Positions 10,040 to 19,140 of a stretch of DNA of 64,000 nucleotides are shown in pieces. The stretch covers positions 3,286,001 through 3,350,000 of the forward strand of contig NZ_CP054044.1 of NCBI RefSeq assembly GCF_013282745.1. Reading direction: 5' to 3'. Each line of letters starts with the position of its first letter. Positions within the stretch are counted from its first letter, which is position 1. This stretch comes from Yersinia bercovieri ATCC 43970 (GTDB taxonomy: Bacteria; Pseudomonadota; Gammaproteobacteria; Enterobacterales; Enterobacteriaceae). The position numbers and the translations under genes are program-made. The notes beneath the pieces were generated by a model that worked only from the letters and a program-made list of their open reading frames with translations, searched no databases and was not told where the DNA came from.

Positions 10040-10069
10040 CTAGCCTCTTTCATGGAAAGAGGCTAGTTT
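10040..10069 (+). terminator. Hairpin after ogl
   Basis: Eleven-base stem ctagcctcttt/aaagaggctag with a five-base loop and only a short T-run (ttt), 13 bases after the ogl stop. Probable terminator. Confidence 0.65.
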
Positions 10070-10213
10070 GCTGTCTGCATGGCTTTTATCCGATTATTCA
10101 CATTGGTTTATTGCACAGTCTCGTGACTTCCCTTTATAATAAAACCACTGTTCTATTTTTTTTAAAACATATTGTTTTATGAAACACAGAAAACTGAGTA
10201 GGGTAACCAAAAA

Positions 10214-11005
10214 ATGGCTATTGCAGATCTAGATAAACAGCCCGACTCTGTTTCGTCGGTTCTGAAGGTTTTCGGCATCTTACAAGCCTTGGGTGAGGAG
10301 CGGGAAATAGGTATTACCGAACTTTCTCAACGTGTAATGATGCCTAAGAGCACGGTTTACCGCTTCCTCCAGACCATGAAGTCCCTGGGGTATGTGGCAC
10401 AGGAAGGCGAATCAGAGAAGTACTCCCTCACGCTGAAGTTGTTTGAGTTGGGGGCTAAAGCGCTACAAAATGTTGATTTGATTCGTAGTGCTGATATACA
10501 AATGCGTGAGTTATCCAATGAAACGCGTGAAACCATTCACTTGGGCGCATTGGATGAAGACAGCATTGTTTATATCCATAAAATTGATTCAATGTACAAC
10601 CTGCGGATGCACTCCCGCATTGGCCGCCGTAACCCACTGCACAGTACCGCCATTGGTAAAGTGCTGTTGGCGTGGCGTGACCGTAGTGAAGTAGAAGAGA
10701 TCTTATCTCATATCGAATTTACCCGCAGCACCAAGTATACGCTGGATAGCGCGGCGGCACTGCTGCCGGTGTTAGATCAGGTGCGTGAGCAGGGCTTTGG
10801 TGAAGATATCGAAGAGCAAGAAGAGGGTCTGCGTTGTATCGCTGTTCCTGTTTTTGACCGTTTCGGCGTTGTTATTGCGGGGTTAAGTATTTCATACCCA
10901 ACGTTGCGTTTCTCTGAAGAGAATAAAAGTGAGATCGTTAAATCACTGCATCGTGCCGCACGTAATATTTCAGAACAGATGGGTTATCGCGAATACCCTT
11001 TCTGA
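10214..11005 (+). CDS. kdgR: KdgR, IclR-family repressor of pectin genes
   Basis: Transcriptional repressor that binds KdgR boxes and is released by 2-keto-3-deoxygluconate. The 263-residue protein has an N-terminal winged helix-turn-helix (about 22-80; ITELSQRVMMPKSTVYRFLQT is the helix-turn-helix) and the IclR effector domain (about 90-255, with GEDIEEQEEGLRCIAVPVFDR and GLSISYPTLRF). Same length as E. coli and Dickeya KdgR (263). Four KdgR-like boxes in this window are its expected targets. It has its own upstream AT-rich promoter region, separate from ogl, and a good terminator. Confidence 0.96.
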   Translation: MAIADLDKQPDSVSSVLKVFGILQALGEEREIGITELSQRVMMPKSTVYRFLQTMKSLGYVAQEGESEKYSLTLKLFELGAKALQNVDLIRSADIQMRELSNETRETIHLGALDEDSIVYIHKIDSMYNLRMHSRIGRRNPLHSTAIGKVLLAWRDRSEVEEILSHIEFTRSTKYTLDSAAALLPVLDQVREQGFGEDIEEQEEGLRCIAVPVFDRFGVVIAGLSISYPTLRFSEENKSEIVKSLHRAARNISEQMGYREYPF

Positions 11006-11093
11006 GTAAATTAATAAGCAGGGTAAATACTGTATAATTATTGGATATTTTTAATCAGCTGTTAATTATAACTATTTATTTCTTGCATAGCGA

Positions 11094-11122
11094 ACGGCTC
11101 CTCTGATCAGGAGCCGTTTTTA
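11094..11122 (+). terminator. Rho-independent terminator of kdgR
   Basis: Stem acggctcct/aggagccgt with a six-base loop and TTTTTATT. A second weaker hairpin (ctggc...gccag followed by CTTTT, near 11141-11165) lies further on. The rest of the 381-base gap to the amidase gene is AT-rich with no recognisable gene. Confidence 0.85.
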
Positions 11123-11386
11123 TTGATATCTACCGCAACTGGCGCTTGAGTTGCCAGCTTTTGCTCTAAGTCAGGGAGGGGAATCTGTTCTTGATCAGCG
11201 GGTTAGACTCAGCGTGACATCATTGGCTACTGTCACGACAACTTCTTTACGTATATTATTATCGTGATACTAATATTGACATTAGGCCTTTTTTGGGCTT
11301 ATTCACTATTGTTTAAATATTTTGTTTACTGTTTATTTAATGCTCTTGGGTCACTATGACCATGCTTAATCATATTAGGGAGAGAA

Positions 11387-12250
11387 ATGATGAGGACGCT
11401 ATTAAGCATAAGAGCAGTAATGAGTGCCGGGTTATTACTGCTGCTGGCGGGGTGTAGTAGCACACAAAGTAATAAGCCGCATAAATTGATTGACCGCGGT
11501 GATTATAAAATCGATACCAACCATCCCTCTGTGGCACAAAACGATCGGGTGCGCTTTTTAGTACTTCACTATACCGCCACAGATGATGCAGAGTCATTGA
11601 GATTACTGACGCAGGGCAATGTCAGTGCGCACTATTTGGTTAAGACGCACCCTGATACCGTCGAGGGAAAGCCGGTTGTTCTGCAACTGGTTCCAGAGGA
11701 ACAAAGAGCCTGGCATGCAGGTGTCAGTGATTGGCAAGGGCGCAATAATCTCAATGATAGCTCGATAGGTATCGAAATCGTCAACAAGGGCTTCACTGAG
11801 AAGATGTTGGGTCGCACTTGGTATCCATACAATGAATCACAGATTAAATTGATTGAGCGCCTTACCAAAGATATTGTCGAGCGTTATAATATTGATCCAA
11901 CAGATGTTATCGCCCACAGTGATATTGCGCCTCTAAGAAAGTCTGATCCTGGCCCCCTATTCCCATGGAAAAGGCTGGCAGAACAAGGTATTGGTGCCTG
12001 GCCAGATGAGGCAACGGTGACCAAGTATATTGATGGAAGAGATATACACGACACCGCATCTATCGCCACGATTCAGCAAACACTGGCCCGCTATGGCTAC
12101 AAAATTCCTCAGAGTGGCATATTGGATGATGAAACTCGTCAGGTTATCACCGCATTTCAGATGCATTTCCGCGCGCAGGATTTTAGCGGTATACCGGATG
12201 TAGAAACAGAAGCTATTGCTTTGGCACTGGTCGAGAAGTATCGCTCTTAA
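11387..12250 (+). CDS. amiD: AmiD-type N-acetylmuramoyl-L-alanine amidase lipoprotein
   Basis: Outer-membrane lipoprotein predicted to cut the amide bond between muramic acid and the stem peptide, including anhydro-muropeptides. The start of 287 residues is a lipoprotein signal with the lipobox LLAGC (C23). The amidase_2 domain (about 45-200) shows the zinc ligands in LHYTA, AWHAG and AHSDIAPLRKSDPGPLFPW. A C-terminal peptidoglycan-binding domain follows (about 210-280, IQQTLARYGYKI...TRQVITAFQMHFR). Length is near E. coli AmiD (276). Two adjacent ATG codons (11387 and 11390) are possible starts, both behind AGGGAGAG. The gene is converged on by tcyP with a shared terminator. Confidence 0.9.
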   Translation: MMRTLLSIRAVMSAGLLLLLAGCSSTQSNKPHKLIDRGDYKIDTNHPSVAQNDRVRFLVLHYTATDDAESLRLLTQGNVSAHYLVKTHPDTVEGKPVVLQLVPEEQRAWHAGVSDWQGRNNLNDSSIGIEIVNKGFTEKMLGRTWYPYNESQIKLIERLTKDIVERYNIDPTDVIAHSDIAPLRKSDPGPLFPWKRLAEQGIGAWPDEATVTKYIDGRDIHDTASIATIQQTLARYGYKIPQSGILDDETRQVITAFQMHFRAQDFSGIPDVETEAIALALVEKYRS

Positions 12251-12263
12251 TATCAGCCGGCAA

Positions 12264-12293
12264 AAAAGCCAGTCACATCATGACTGGCTTTAA
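12264..12293. terminator. Bidirectional terminator between amiD and tcyP
   Basis: Stem aaagccagtca/tgactggcttt with a five-base loop, A-run on the left and T-rich on the right, so it can end both convergent genes. Confidence 0.85.
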
Positions 12294-12308
12294 TTAATTA
12301 AGTCGCTT

Positions 12309-13700
12309 TTATTGATGGGTTAAATCGCCATCATCTTCACTGTTCAAAATGTCTTTATCTGTTTGTTTCATTAATTGGCTGGTAATGGTGCCGGCAGTCA
12401 TTGAACCACTGACGTTCAAGGCGGTACGGCCCATATCAATTAAGGGTTCGACCGAGATCAGTAAGGCAACCAATGTGACCGGCAAGCCCAATGCAGGCAA
12501 CACAATCAGTGCGGCGAAGGTTGCGCCACCACCGACACCCGCAACACCGGCAGAGCTGATGGTCACGATCCCGACCAGTGTGGCAATCCATACAGGATCT
12601 AACGGATTAATGCCGACGGTGGGGGCAACCATCACGGCCAGCATCGCCGGGTAGAGGCCCGCACAGCCATTTTGACCAATGGTCGCACCAAAAGATGCAG
12701 AGAAGCTGGCGATAGACTCAGGGATGCCCAGACGGCGGGTTTGTGCTTCTACATTCAATGGGATACTGGCTGCGCTGGAGCGGCTGGTAAAGGCAAATGT
12801 CAGTACCGGCCAGACTTTACGGAAGAATTTCAGCGGATTGATGCCGGTGAAAGAGAGCAGCAGGCCGTGCACCACAAACATAATCGCCAGCCCCAGATAG
12901 GAGGCAACAACAAAGCTACCCAGCTTGATAATGTCTTGGATGTTGGAACCCGCCACCACTTTGGTCATTAATGCTAGTACGCCGTAAGGGGTCAGTTTCA
13001 TGACCAGCCGCACCAGTTTCATCACCCAGGCTTGCAGTGTATCGATAGCCACCATCACGCGTTGGCCTTTCGCCACATCGTCTTTCAGTAGTTGCAGTGA
13101 TGCAATACCGAGGAAGGTGGCGAAAATAACCACACTGATGATTGAGGTTGGGCTAGCGCCCGTCAAATCAGCAAATGGGTTTTTCGGAATAAAGGAGAGA
13201 ATTAACTGTGGTACGGTCAAGTCGGTCACTTTAGCCAAATAGTTGCTCTCGATGGCACTCAAACGGGCACTCTCTTGGGTGCCTTGAATTAAGCCATCGG
13301 CGGTTAAGCCAAACAGGTTGGTGACGAACACCCCAACGAGCGCTGCAATCAAGGTGGTGAAGAGCAAGGTGCCGATGGTCAGGATACTGATTTTGCCCAG
13401 TGACGCGGCATTATGTAGTTTAGCCACCGCACTCAAAATTGAGGCGAATACCAGTGGCATAACTATCATTTGCAGTAATTGTACATAACCATTGCCGACA
13501 ATATTAAACCAGGTGATGGACTCTTTAAGTACTGGGTTATCTGCGCCATAGATCCATTGTAAGCCCAGGCCAAACAGCACACCCAGTGCTAAACCAACCA
13601 AGACTTTCTTGGCCAGACTCCACTGTTTGTGGCGGGTTTGTGCCAATAGTAATAGCAGTGCTACAAATACCAGCACGTTAATCACAAGCGGTAGGTTCAT
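12309..13700 (-). CDS. tcyP: L-cystine:proton symporter TcyP (YdjN)
   Basis: Sodium/proton-dicarboxylate-type (DAACS) inner-membrane carrier for L-cystine. With the ATG at 13700, which has GGAG eight bases upstream, the protein has 463 residues, exactly the E. coli length; a TTG two codons earlier is less likely. Hydrophobic helices and the re-entrant-loop motifs are present: [16 protein letters not shown] (serine-rich loop), [13 protein letters not shown], and [18 protein letters not shown]. It supports sulfur supply under low cystine. Upstream, at 13775-13797, a GCACAAT/ATTGTGC inverted repeat could be an operator. Confidence 0.95.
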   Translation of the reverse strand: MNLPLVINVLVFVALLLLLAQTRHKQWSLAKKVLVGLALGVLFGLGLQWIYGADNPVLKESITWFNIVGNGYVQLLQMIVMPLVFASILSAVAKLHNAASLGKISILTIGTLLFTTLIAALVGVFVTNLFGLTADGLIQGTQESARLSAIESNYLAKVTDLTVPQLILSFIPKNPFADLTGASPTSIISVVIFATFLGIASLQLLKDDVAKGQRVMVAIDTLQAWVMKLVRLVMKLTPYGVLALMTKVVAGSNIQDIIKLGSFVVASYLGLAIMFVVHGLLLSFTGINPLKFFRKVWPVLTFAFTSRSSAASIPLNVEAQTRRLGIPESIASFSASFGATIGQNGCAGLYPAMLAVMVAPTVGINPLDPVWIATLVGIVTISSAGVAGVGGGATFAALIVLPALGLPVTLVALLISVEPLIDMGRTALNVSGSMTAGTITSQLMKQTDKDILNSEDDGDLTHQ

Positions 13701-13774
13701 CCCCAAATCTCCAGATTATTATTTTGAATACTGGCGACGTATTCTATTTCTGCTTCTTTATAGAATCGTGCCAG

Positions 13775-13797
13775 GCACAATCAATTATCAATTGTGC
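13775..13797. promoter_or_regulatory. Inverted repeat upstream of tcyP
   Basis: Seven-base arms gcacaat and attgtgc, nine bases apart, about 75 bases before the tcyP start. It looks like a dimeric regulator site; I cannot assign the protein. The following 120 bases up to ydjM contain no recognisable feature. Confidence 0.35.
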
Positions 13798-13924
13798 AGT
13801 TAGCTGCGTATGGTAGCAGCCCGATAAAGGCTCACTTATATCCAAAAAGAATTTTATATAAGTTTTTACCCTGATTTGTATGCAATATATTCAGATTGAT
13901 GATTATTCGCACATTAAAGTGTGA

Positions 13925-14473
13925 TCACAATCGAAAATTTTTCAATTGCTCCATATAGGATAGCAGCGGAATAGTGGTGTCAGTTTGCCAATAGACGGAA
14001 AAACAAACTAATAGAACACATAATACCCGTTCTAATTGATTACCTTTTTGCGGACGTAATAGCGGAATACAGAATCGCCAACGGCAAGGCCATAGCAGCG
14101 GCACGCCAGCGGGGGTGAGCATATCGGCCAGTAGATGGCTGAAATAGCCAATAATCATTGCGTGGAATGCATCCGCAGGAATAATCCAATCGCGTGAAAT
14201 ATCCATTTGGAATAGGGCAATACCGCCGATCACCGCCAGCAGGCTATGGGTAAATCCACGATGACCGAATGCACGGGCAATGGGGGTTGAGATCCACTTT
14301 AACCGCTGGCCAAGGATTGACTTGGGGTGGTCAATATCGGGCAGCAGGGAAGTTAGCAGGGCGCCCGGTATAATGTGCCACCAATCGCCATGTGCCAGTT
14401 CCGGTGTGAGACCGACTTTTTTGGCAAAAATAGCGCAGGCGACAGAAAAAATAAGGTGTCCTTCCCCTGTCAT
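13925..14473 (-). CDS. ydjM: YdjM, inner-membrane metal-dependent hydrolase family protein
   Basis: Member of the YdjM/YfhO-like membrane metal-dependent hydrolase family (LexA-regulated protein in E. coli, function unknown). The 182 residues carry conserved His/Asp clusters typical of the family: GEGH near the start, LLPDIDHPKS, GHRGFTHSLLA and SHLLADMLTPAG, plus several hydrophobic helices. Slightly shorter than E. coli YdjM (196). A LexA-like box stands 22 bases upstream of the start, in keeping with SOS control. Orientation and place next to tcyP follow E. coli. Confidence 0.88.
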   Translation of the reverse strand: MTGEGHLIFSVACAIFAKKVGLTPELAHGDWWHIIPGALLTSLLPDIDHPKSILGQRLKWISTPIARAFGHRGFTHSLLAVIGGIALFQMDISRDWIIPADAFHAMIIGYFSHLLADMLTPAGVPLLWPCRWRFCIPLLRPQKGNQLERVLCVLLVCFSVYWQTDTTIPLLSYMEQLKNFRL

Positions 14474-14494
14474 ACTTGAATTCCGAATCTGTAG

Positions 14495-14510
14495 CTGTTG
14501 ATTTATCCAG
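14495..14510. promoter_or_regulatory. LexA (SOS) box of ydjM
   Basis: CTGTTGATTTATCCAG matches the LexA consensus CTGT-N8-ACAG at seven of eight fixed positions, with an AT-rich centre and flanks (ta...tata). It lies directly upstream of ydjM, which is an SOS gene in E. coli. Confidence 0.65.
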
Positions 14511-14649
14511 TATATGAGATTTATCTTGGCATGGATAGCCGTGACGCTGTAACTAAATGTCTCATTTTTCTGTTTGAAGAAGGGGAGTTTAGCCTAGGTA
14601 TTGAGGAGTGGGATATTGGGTGGCTGGCCTGAATAAGGGAATCTAAGTA

Positions 14650-14684
14650 AAAAAAGGGAAAAGCGACCGGGAGTCACTTTTCCC
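14650..14684 (-). terminator. Rho-independent terminator of kdgM
   Basis: On the minus strand a 12-base stem gggaaaagtgac/gtcgcttttccc (one wobble pair) with a five-base loop is followed by a T-run. Confidence 0.85.
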
Positions 14685-14762
14685 CAAAGTAATACGGGTA
14701 TGGGCATAATTAACAAATAATGATGAGGGTACTCATAACGATATAACTATTTACACGATCAA

Positions 14763-15461
14763 TTAGAAGCTGTACTGCACACCGACACGATAGCGAGTTT
14801 GGCGCTCATCAGTGGTTTTGCTGCCCGCTACGTTGCCGATAGCAACATATGGCTTCCAGTTTTTATCCCATTTGTAAGCAACTTTCAGATCATGACTCCA
14901 TTCGTCTTTGTTTTTGTTGGACAGAATTTCGTCTTCAGATTTCTTGTAGTTCAACTCATACTCAGCAGAGTAGTTTTTCAAGAAGTTGTAAGCAAACAGC
15001 ATAGTGAACTCATGGCCTTTCTCATCAGATTTGGTCTGAGAAGGTTGGTTACGTTTGTAATATGGGCGATAACGCAGTGATGTTGAGAAGTCATCGGTGA
15101 AGCCCACTTTACCGCGCAGATAAGGGCGGTAGTTGTTTGAGTCAGATGATGACTCTAATGAGAAACCAGGCTCAAGTGAAAACGTTTTATTGAACGCATA
15201 AACATAGCTGGCAACCACTTCGGTGCCGTTACTGACTTGCTCATTGAAAGGTTTATTTGGCGTAGTATCAGAGCTGTGCTGGCCCCATTTCCCTTCCAAA
15301 GAGAGACCAAAACCATTGGCAAAACGGTTGGAGAGCAGTAAACGGTCTTTATGATCGGATTTACTGGTGTCTTTCATTTCATGCCGATAGTCAATTGTTG
15401 TAGCAACAGAACTAAAACTGATAACAGATGCCACTGCTAGAGTAATTAATTTAAATTTCAT
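14763..15461 (-). CDS. kdgM: Oligogalacturonate-specific outer membrane porin KdgM
   Basis: Small monomeric beta-barrel porin that lets acidic oligogalacturonides through the outer membrane. The 232-residue precursor has a signal peptide (MKFKLITLAVASVISFSSVA) followed by alternating amphipathic strands and the terminal aromatic YSF expected of an outer-membrane barrel. Typical family phrases are IDYRHEMKDTSKSHxDR-like N-terminus, RFANGFGLSLEGKWG and FSTSLRYRPYYKRN. It has its own KdgR box upstream and its own terminator, so it is a separate unit downstream of the tog operon. It feeds the TogMNAB importer. Confidence 0.93.
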   Translation of the reverse strand: MKFKLITLAVASVISFSSVATTIDYRHEMKDTSKSDHKDRLLLSNRFANGFGLSLEGKWGQHSSDTTPNKPFNEQVSNGTEVVASYVYAFNKTFSLEPGFSLESSSDSNNYRPYLRGKVGFTDDFSTSLRYRPYYKRNQPSQTKSDEKGHEFTMLFAYNFLKNYSAEYELNYKKSEDEILSNKNKDEWSHDLKVAYKWDKNWKPYVAIGNVAGSKTTDERQTRYRVGVQYSF

Positions 15462-15555
15462 TTTTTTATATAATCCCAGGGTTATGGTTATTTAAAACAA
15501 CAATCATTAACAATTTTATAAAATTCAACACACGACTGGAAAATAATTTCACAAT

Positions 15556-15576
15556 CAAAGAAACGATGTTTCAGTT
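15556..15576. promoter_or_regulatory. KdgR-type operator upstream of kdgM
   Basis: gaaacgatgtttc at 15560-15572, flanked by caaa and agtt, is the exact reverse complement of the 13-mer found before ogl and pelW. It is about 100 bases upstream of kdgM. A TGTGATC half-site near 15617 could be a weak CRP contact. The 312-base gap holds this box and the togB terminator. Confidence 0.75.
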
Positions 15577-15711
15577 ATTGTGGATACACATTCTATTTAT
15601 ATTTGTAATTAATTGTGTGATCCAGATCTTTGTTGGTGATTAATTTTTTAATCAGATATTAATTTGTGATGGCGATCTAATTGATTGTTATTTTTTATGA
15701 TGCATAAAACA

Positions 15712-15740
15712 AAACAACCCCGCCAAATTAATGGCAGGGC
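15712..15740 (-). terminator. Rho-independent terminator of the tog operon
   Basis: On the minus strand ccctgcca and tggcgggg pair around a short AT loop, followed by TTGTTTTGTTTT, some 35 bases after the togB stop. Confidence 0.8.
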
Positions 15741-15773
15741 TTAATAACAACTTAAGTTAAATAAACTTAATGA

Positions 15774-17063
15774 TTATCTCATGGCGCGTTTTAGAATGCG
15801 GTCACCTTGCTTATTAAAGTATTCAGCAGATTCTTCAACTGACTTCTGGCCGTAATCGATATATTGAATTGCGTCACGGAACAGAGAAACGATCTGCGGG
15901 TCATCAAAGTATGGTGACGTTTTCATTTCATGTGGCAATTCCAGCGCCATATTTAAGCCAGCAACGGATGGATCTTCATCTTTAATCACACCACTAGCAC
16001 GCAGTTGAGTCACTGCTGCTGCACTCAGTGGTACACCGCGCTCCAGACCCATAGCATCAATACCCTCTTTGCTGTTCAGCAAGAAGTTAATTAAGATAGC
16101 ACTCTCTTCTGGGTATTTAGTGGATTTACCAATTGAAAGCATCTGAGCTGGTTTAAAGAACAGACCGGCATCTTTCGCATCTGGCAACATTGGATAAGGG
16201 CCAAGTATCAGTTTTGCTGGTTTGGTCAGGTTATCGGAATATTTAGTAATGGTGGAGTTCCACATATAAGTACCACCCCATTCACCATTAATCCATGGCT
16301 TCATTTCGTACATATTACTCTTGCCGAATGATGCATAGTATTTAGTGGATGGCATGACATGGCTATCAACCATTTTCTTATACATAGTAAAGAACTCAAC
16401 CCACTGTTCTGGTGTATAAGCAAATTTCTTATTGGCTTCGTCAATAGTTGGTGTGTTGTATTTTTGTGTCATATAAGAGCGAATTAATGCCAGAGTATCC
16501 TGGTGCTCTAATACGATAGGGTAGTATTGCTCACCCAATTTTTCCTGGAATACTTTACCGGCGTTAAGTAATTCATCCCACGTTTTTGGATACTCTAAAC
16601 CCGATTTAGCCCATGTCGCATCATTGAAATAGAAAATACGCGCAGTAACTGAAATTGGAATACCGTTTAATTTGCCATTAACCGTGGTTTGTTGCAGCTC
16701 TTTTGGATCAAACTGAGTCAAATCTAACTGTTTCGATACTTTATTCAAATCAAAGAAGCCAGTGCCGTCTTTGGAGAAGATGGGCAGCCAGTTCCAGTTA
16801 GTTTGCATAACATCGGGTTCAGTCCCACCGGCAATTTGGGTGGTCAGACGGGAAAGATGGCCATCCCAACCGGTATATTCAGCTTTAACATTAATATTCG
16901 GGTGCTGTTTGTGGAACTCTTCCAGAGCTTTAAGTGTCATTTGATGGCGGCCATTGCCCCCCCACCATGACATACGCAGGTTAACTTCATCCTGTGCAAA
17001 AGCCTGATGTGATAATAAAGCCAGAGTGGATGCTATTAGCGTGTGTAGGATCGCTTTTTTCAT
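15774..17063 (-). CDS. togB: TogB, periplasmic oligogalacturonide-binding protein
   Basis: Solute-binding component of the TogMNAB ABC importer. The 429-residue precursor has a signal peptide cleaved after HQAFA and the extracellular solute-binding family 1 fold (LRMSWWGGNGRHQMTLKALEEFHKQHPNINVKAEYTG is split over N-terminal strands). AGAGGTEPDVMQ-like and YPEESAILINFLL segments are typical of the sugar-binding group. It is the last gene of pelW-togM-togN-togA-togB, 15 bases behind togA, with AGGAG before the start. Product identity rests on family and operon. Confidence 0.93.
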   Translation of the reverse strand: MKKAILHTLIASTLALLSHQAFAQDEVNLRMSWWGGNGRHQMTLKALEEFHKQHPNINVKAEYTGWDGHLSRLTTQIAGGTEPDVMQTNWNWLPIFSKDGTGFFDLNKVSKQLDLTQFDPKELQQTTVNGKLNGIPISVTARIFYFNDATWAKSGLEYPKTWDELLNAGKVFQEKLGEQYYPIVLEHQDTLALIRSYMTQKYNTPTIDEANKKFAYTPEQWVEFFTMYKKMVDSHVMPSTKYYASFGKSNMYEMKPWINGEWGGTYMWNSTITKYSDNLTKPAKLILGPYPMLPDAKDAGLFFKPAQMLSIGKSTKYPEESAILINFLLNSKEGIDAMGLERGVPLSAAAVTQLRASGVIKDEDPSVAGLNMALELPHEMKTSPYFDDPQIVSLFRDAIQYIDYGQKSVEESAEYFNKQGDRILKRAMR

Positions 17064-17078
17064 TGGGTACTGCTCCTG

Positions 17079-18206
17079 TTAAAGAGAGATATTTTTTTCT
17101 GTTTTTGCATCAAAGATATGGCATTTATCCATATCAAACTGGAAGTACACGGTGCGATGCAGGCCATTTTCAATAATTGGCCGTGCTTCATCAGACGGTA
17201 GACGACAAGTTAATTCAAAGTCGTCAACCTTGATGTACATAAAGAATTCATGCCCCATGTTCTCCATCCGTACCAATTCACCTTGCGAGTGGTTATTGGC
17301 CATCGGTTGTGTTGACATGCGAATAAATTCTGGACGAACACCAAAGAACACTTTTTCACCCGCAAAGGCGGCGACTTTAGCTTGTTGCTTCTCATTAAGT
17401 ACCAAGGTGTATTGGCCGACAGTCAGACCAATTTGGCCCTCTTTTTCTACCAGGGTGCTCGGTTTGATATTCATTTCCGGCGCGCCGATAAAACCGGCAA
17501 CAAACATATTGGTTGGGAAGTGGTAGAGATTATCTGGGGTATCAACTTGCATGATATGGCCCAGTTTCATGACACAGATCCGATCGCCCATGGTCATGGC
17601 TTCAGTCTGGTCATGGGTCACATAAACGGTGGTTGCTGCTTTCCCGCTTTTTTTCAATTGCTTATGTAAATCTGAGATGCGGATGCGCATGGAAGCACGC
17701 AGTTTGGCATCCAGGTTTGATAAGGGTTCATCGAACAAGAACACATCTGGTTTTTTCACAATCGCCCGGCCTACTGCCACACGCTGCGCTTGACCACCAG
17801 ATAACTGACGTGGCAGGCGATCTAACAAATCTTCCAGTTCCAGAATTTTTGCCGCTTCTGCAACTTGTGTTTCGATTTGATCTTTTGGCAGTTTGCTCAG
17901 CTTCAGGCCAAAGGCCAGATTCTCTTTTACCGTCATATGCGGATATAGCGCATAGTTCTGGAACACCATAGCGATACCGCGTGATTTCGGTGCCAGATTA
18001 TTGACGACCCGATCACCAATGCGCACTTCGCCATCACTGATGGTTTCCAGACCTGCCAACATGCGCAGGGTGGTGGATTTAGCACAGCCTGATGGACCAA
18101 CAATCACCATAAATTCGCCATCATGGATCTTCAGATCAATGCCATGAACCGCGCGGAAACCGTTGGAGTAAACTTTACCTAATTTATTGAAAATGACTTC
18201 AGCCAT
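17079..18206 (-). CDS. togA: TogA, ATPase of the oligogalacturonide ABC importer
   Basis: MalK-like ATP-binding subunit, 375 residues. Motifs in order: Walker A GPSGCAKST (about 37-45), Q-loop VFQNYALYPH, signature LSGGQAQRVA, Walker B VFLFDEPLSNLDA, and switch histidine YVTHDQTEA. The C-terminal TOBE domain (about 240-370) is present. The Walker A carries alanine where GCGKST is usual; the catalytic lysine and other key residues are intact, so it should still be active. Gaps of 14-15 bases to togN and togB show one operon. Confidence 0.94.
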   Translation of the reverse strand: MAEVIFNKLGKVYSNGFRAVHGIDLKIHDGEFMVIVGPSGCAKSTTLRMLAGLETISDGEVRIGDRVVNNLAPKSRGIAMVFQNYALYPHMTVKENLAFGLKLSKLPKDQIETQVAEAAKILELEDLLDRLPRQLSGGQAQRVAVGRAIVKKPDVFLFDEPLSNLDAKLRASMRIRISDLHKQLKKSGKAATTVYVTHDQTEAMTMGDRICVMKLGHIMQVDTPDNLYHFPTNMFVAGFIGAPEMNIKPSTLVEKEGQIGLTVGQYTLVLNEKQQAKVAAFAGEKVFFGVRPEFIRMSTQPMANNHSQGELVRMENMGHEFFMYIKVDDFELTCRLPSDEARPIIENGLHRTVYFQFDMDKCHIFDAKTEKNISL

Positions 18207-18219
18207 GATAAATCCTCTA

Positions 18220-19140
18220 TTAACCTTTAATTCCGCTGCTGGTTACGCCTTGCACGAAGTAGCGTTGAGCCAGGAAGAAAACAATGATGGACGGCAGAAT
18301 GGAGATGCTTGCCATTGCCAGAATTTCGTTCCACGGTGCGCCTTCGGTGACGTCAATTGACATCTTCAAAGCCAGCGCTATCGGGTACTTATCGACGCTG
18401 TAGACATAAATCAGTGGGCCGATAAAGTCGTTCATTGACCACATAAACTGGAACAGGGCGACAGAGATAATGGCCGGTTTCAAGATTGGCACCACCACAT
18501 ACCACAGCACCTGTAGGGAGTTACAACCGTCGATTTGCGCGGCTTCTTCCATATCACGCGGCACACCACGCAGGAATTGCACCAACATGAAGACGAAGAA
18601 CCCTTGAGTGGCGAAGGCCGTCGGTAAATAGAGTGGCAAGTAGCTATTCAACATGCCCATTTCGCGGAACATGATGTATTGCGGAATTAATAACACGGTA
18701 CTTGGCAGCAACATGGTGGTAATTAATGTTGCGAACCAGAATTTCTTCCATGGGATCTCGAAGCGTGCAAAACCATACGCCACGATAGTGGAGGAGATAA
18801 TGGTCAAAATGACTTTCGGGATAACAAACTTAAAGGTGTTAAGCATGTAATGACCGAAGTTATATTCAGTACCGGTTTTCCAGCCATTCACGAAACCATC
18901 GCGAGTTGGGTGTTCTGGCCATAATCCTAATGTGGTGAAGATCTCATTATTAGGTTTAAATGCCGCAGAGAACATCCACAGCAGTGGATAAAGCATCATC
19001 AGTCCGACAATAATCAAAATGATATAGCGGAAAGCGGCACTGACTTTTGCTTTACGTAGCGTACGGTTAATTTCCGCATCAGCAAGTTCCTGCGCCAGAG
19101 CTAATTTCTTCTGGTTGGAAGTGTGTTGTACGTCAGTCAT
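18220..19140 (-). CDS. togN: TogN, permease of the oligogalacturonide ABC importer
   Basis: Inner-membrane permease of the binding-protein-dependent family, 306 residues from the ATG at 19140, which has GGAGG just upstream. It shows six hydrophobic helices, an N-terminal cytoplasmic tail, and the EAA loop EEAAQIDGCNSLQVLWYVVVPILKP that contacts TogA. The start overlaps the togM stop by eight bases (ATGACTGA), so the two permeases are translationally coupled. A start about 19 codons earlier would overlap togM heavily and lacks a ribosome-binding site. Confidence 0.93.
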   Translation of the reverse strand: MTDVQHTSNQKKLALAQELADAEINRTLRKAKVSAAFRYIILIIVGLMMLYPLLWMFSAAFKPNNEIFTTLGLWPEHPTRDGFVNGWKTGTEYNFGHYMLNTFKFVIPKVILTIISSTIVAYGFARFEIPWKKFWFATLITTMLLPSTVLLIPQYIMFREMGMLNSYLPLYLPTAFATQGFFVFMLVQFLRGVPRDMEEAAQIDGCNSLQVLWYVVVPILKPAIISVALFQFMWSMNDFIGPLIYVYSVDKYPIALALKMSIDVTEGAPWNEILAMASISILPSIIVFFLAQRYFVQGVTSSGIKG

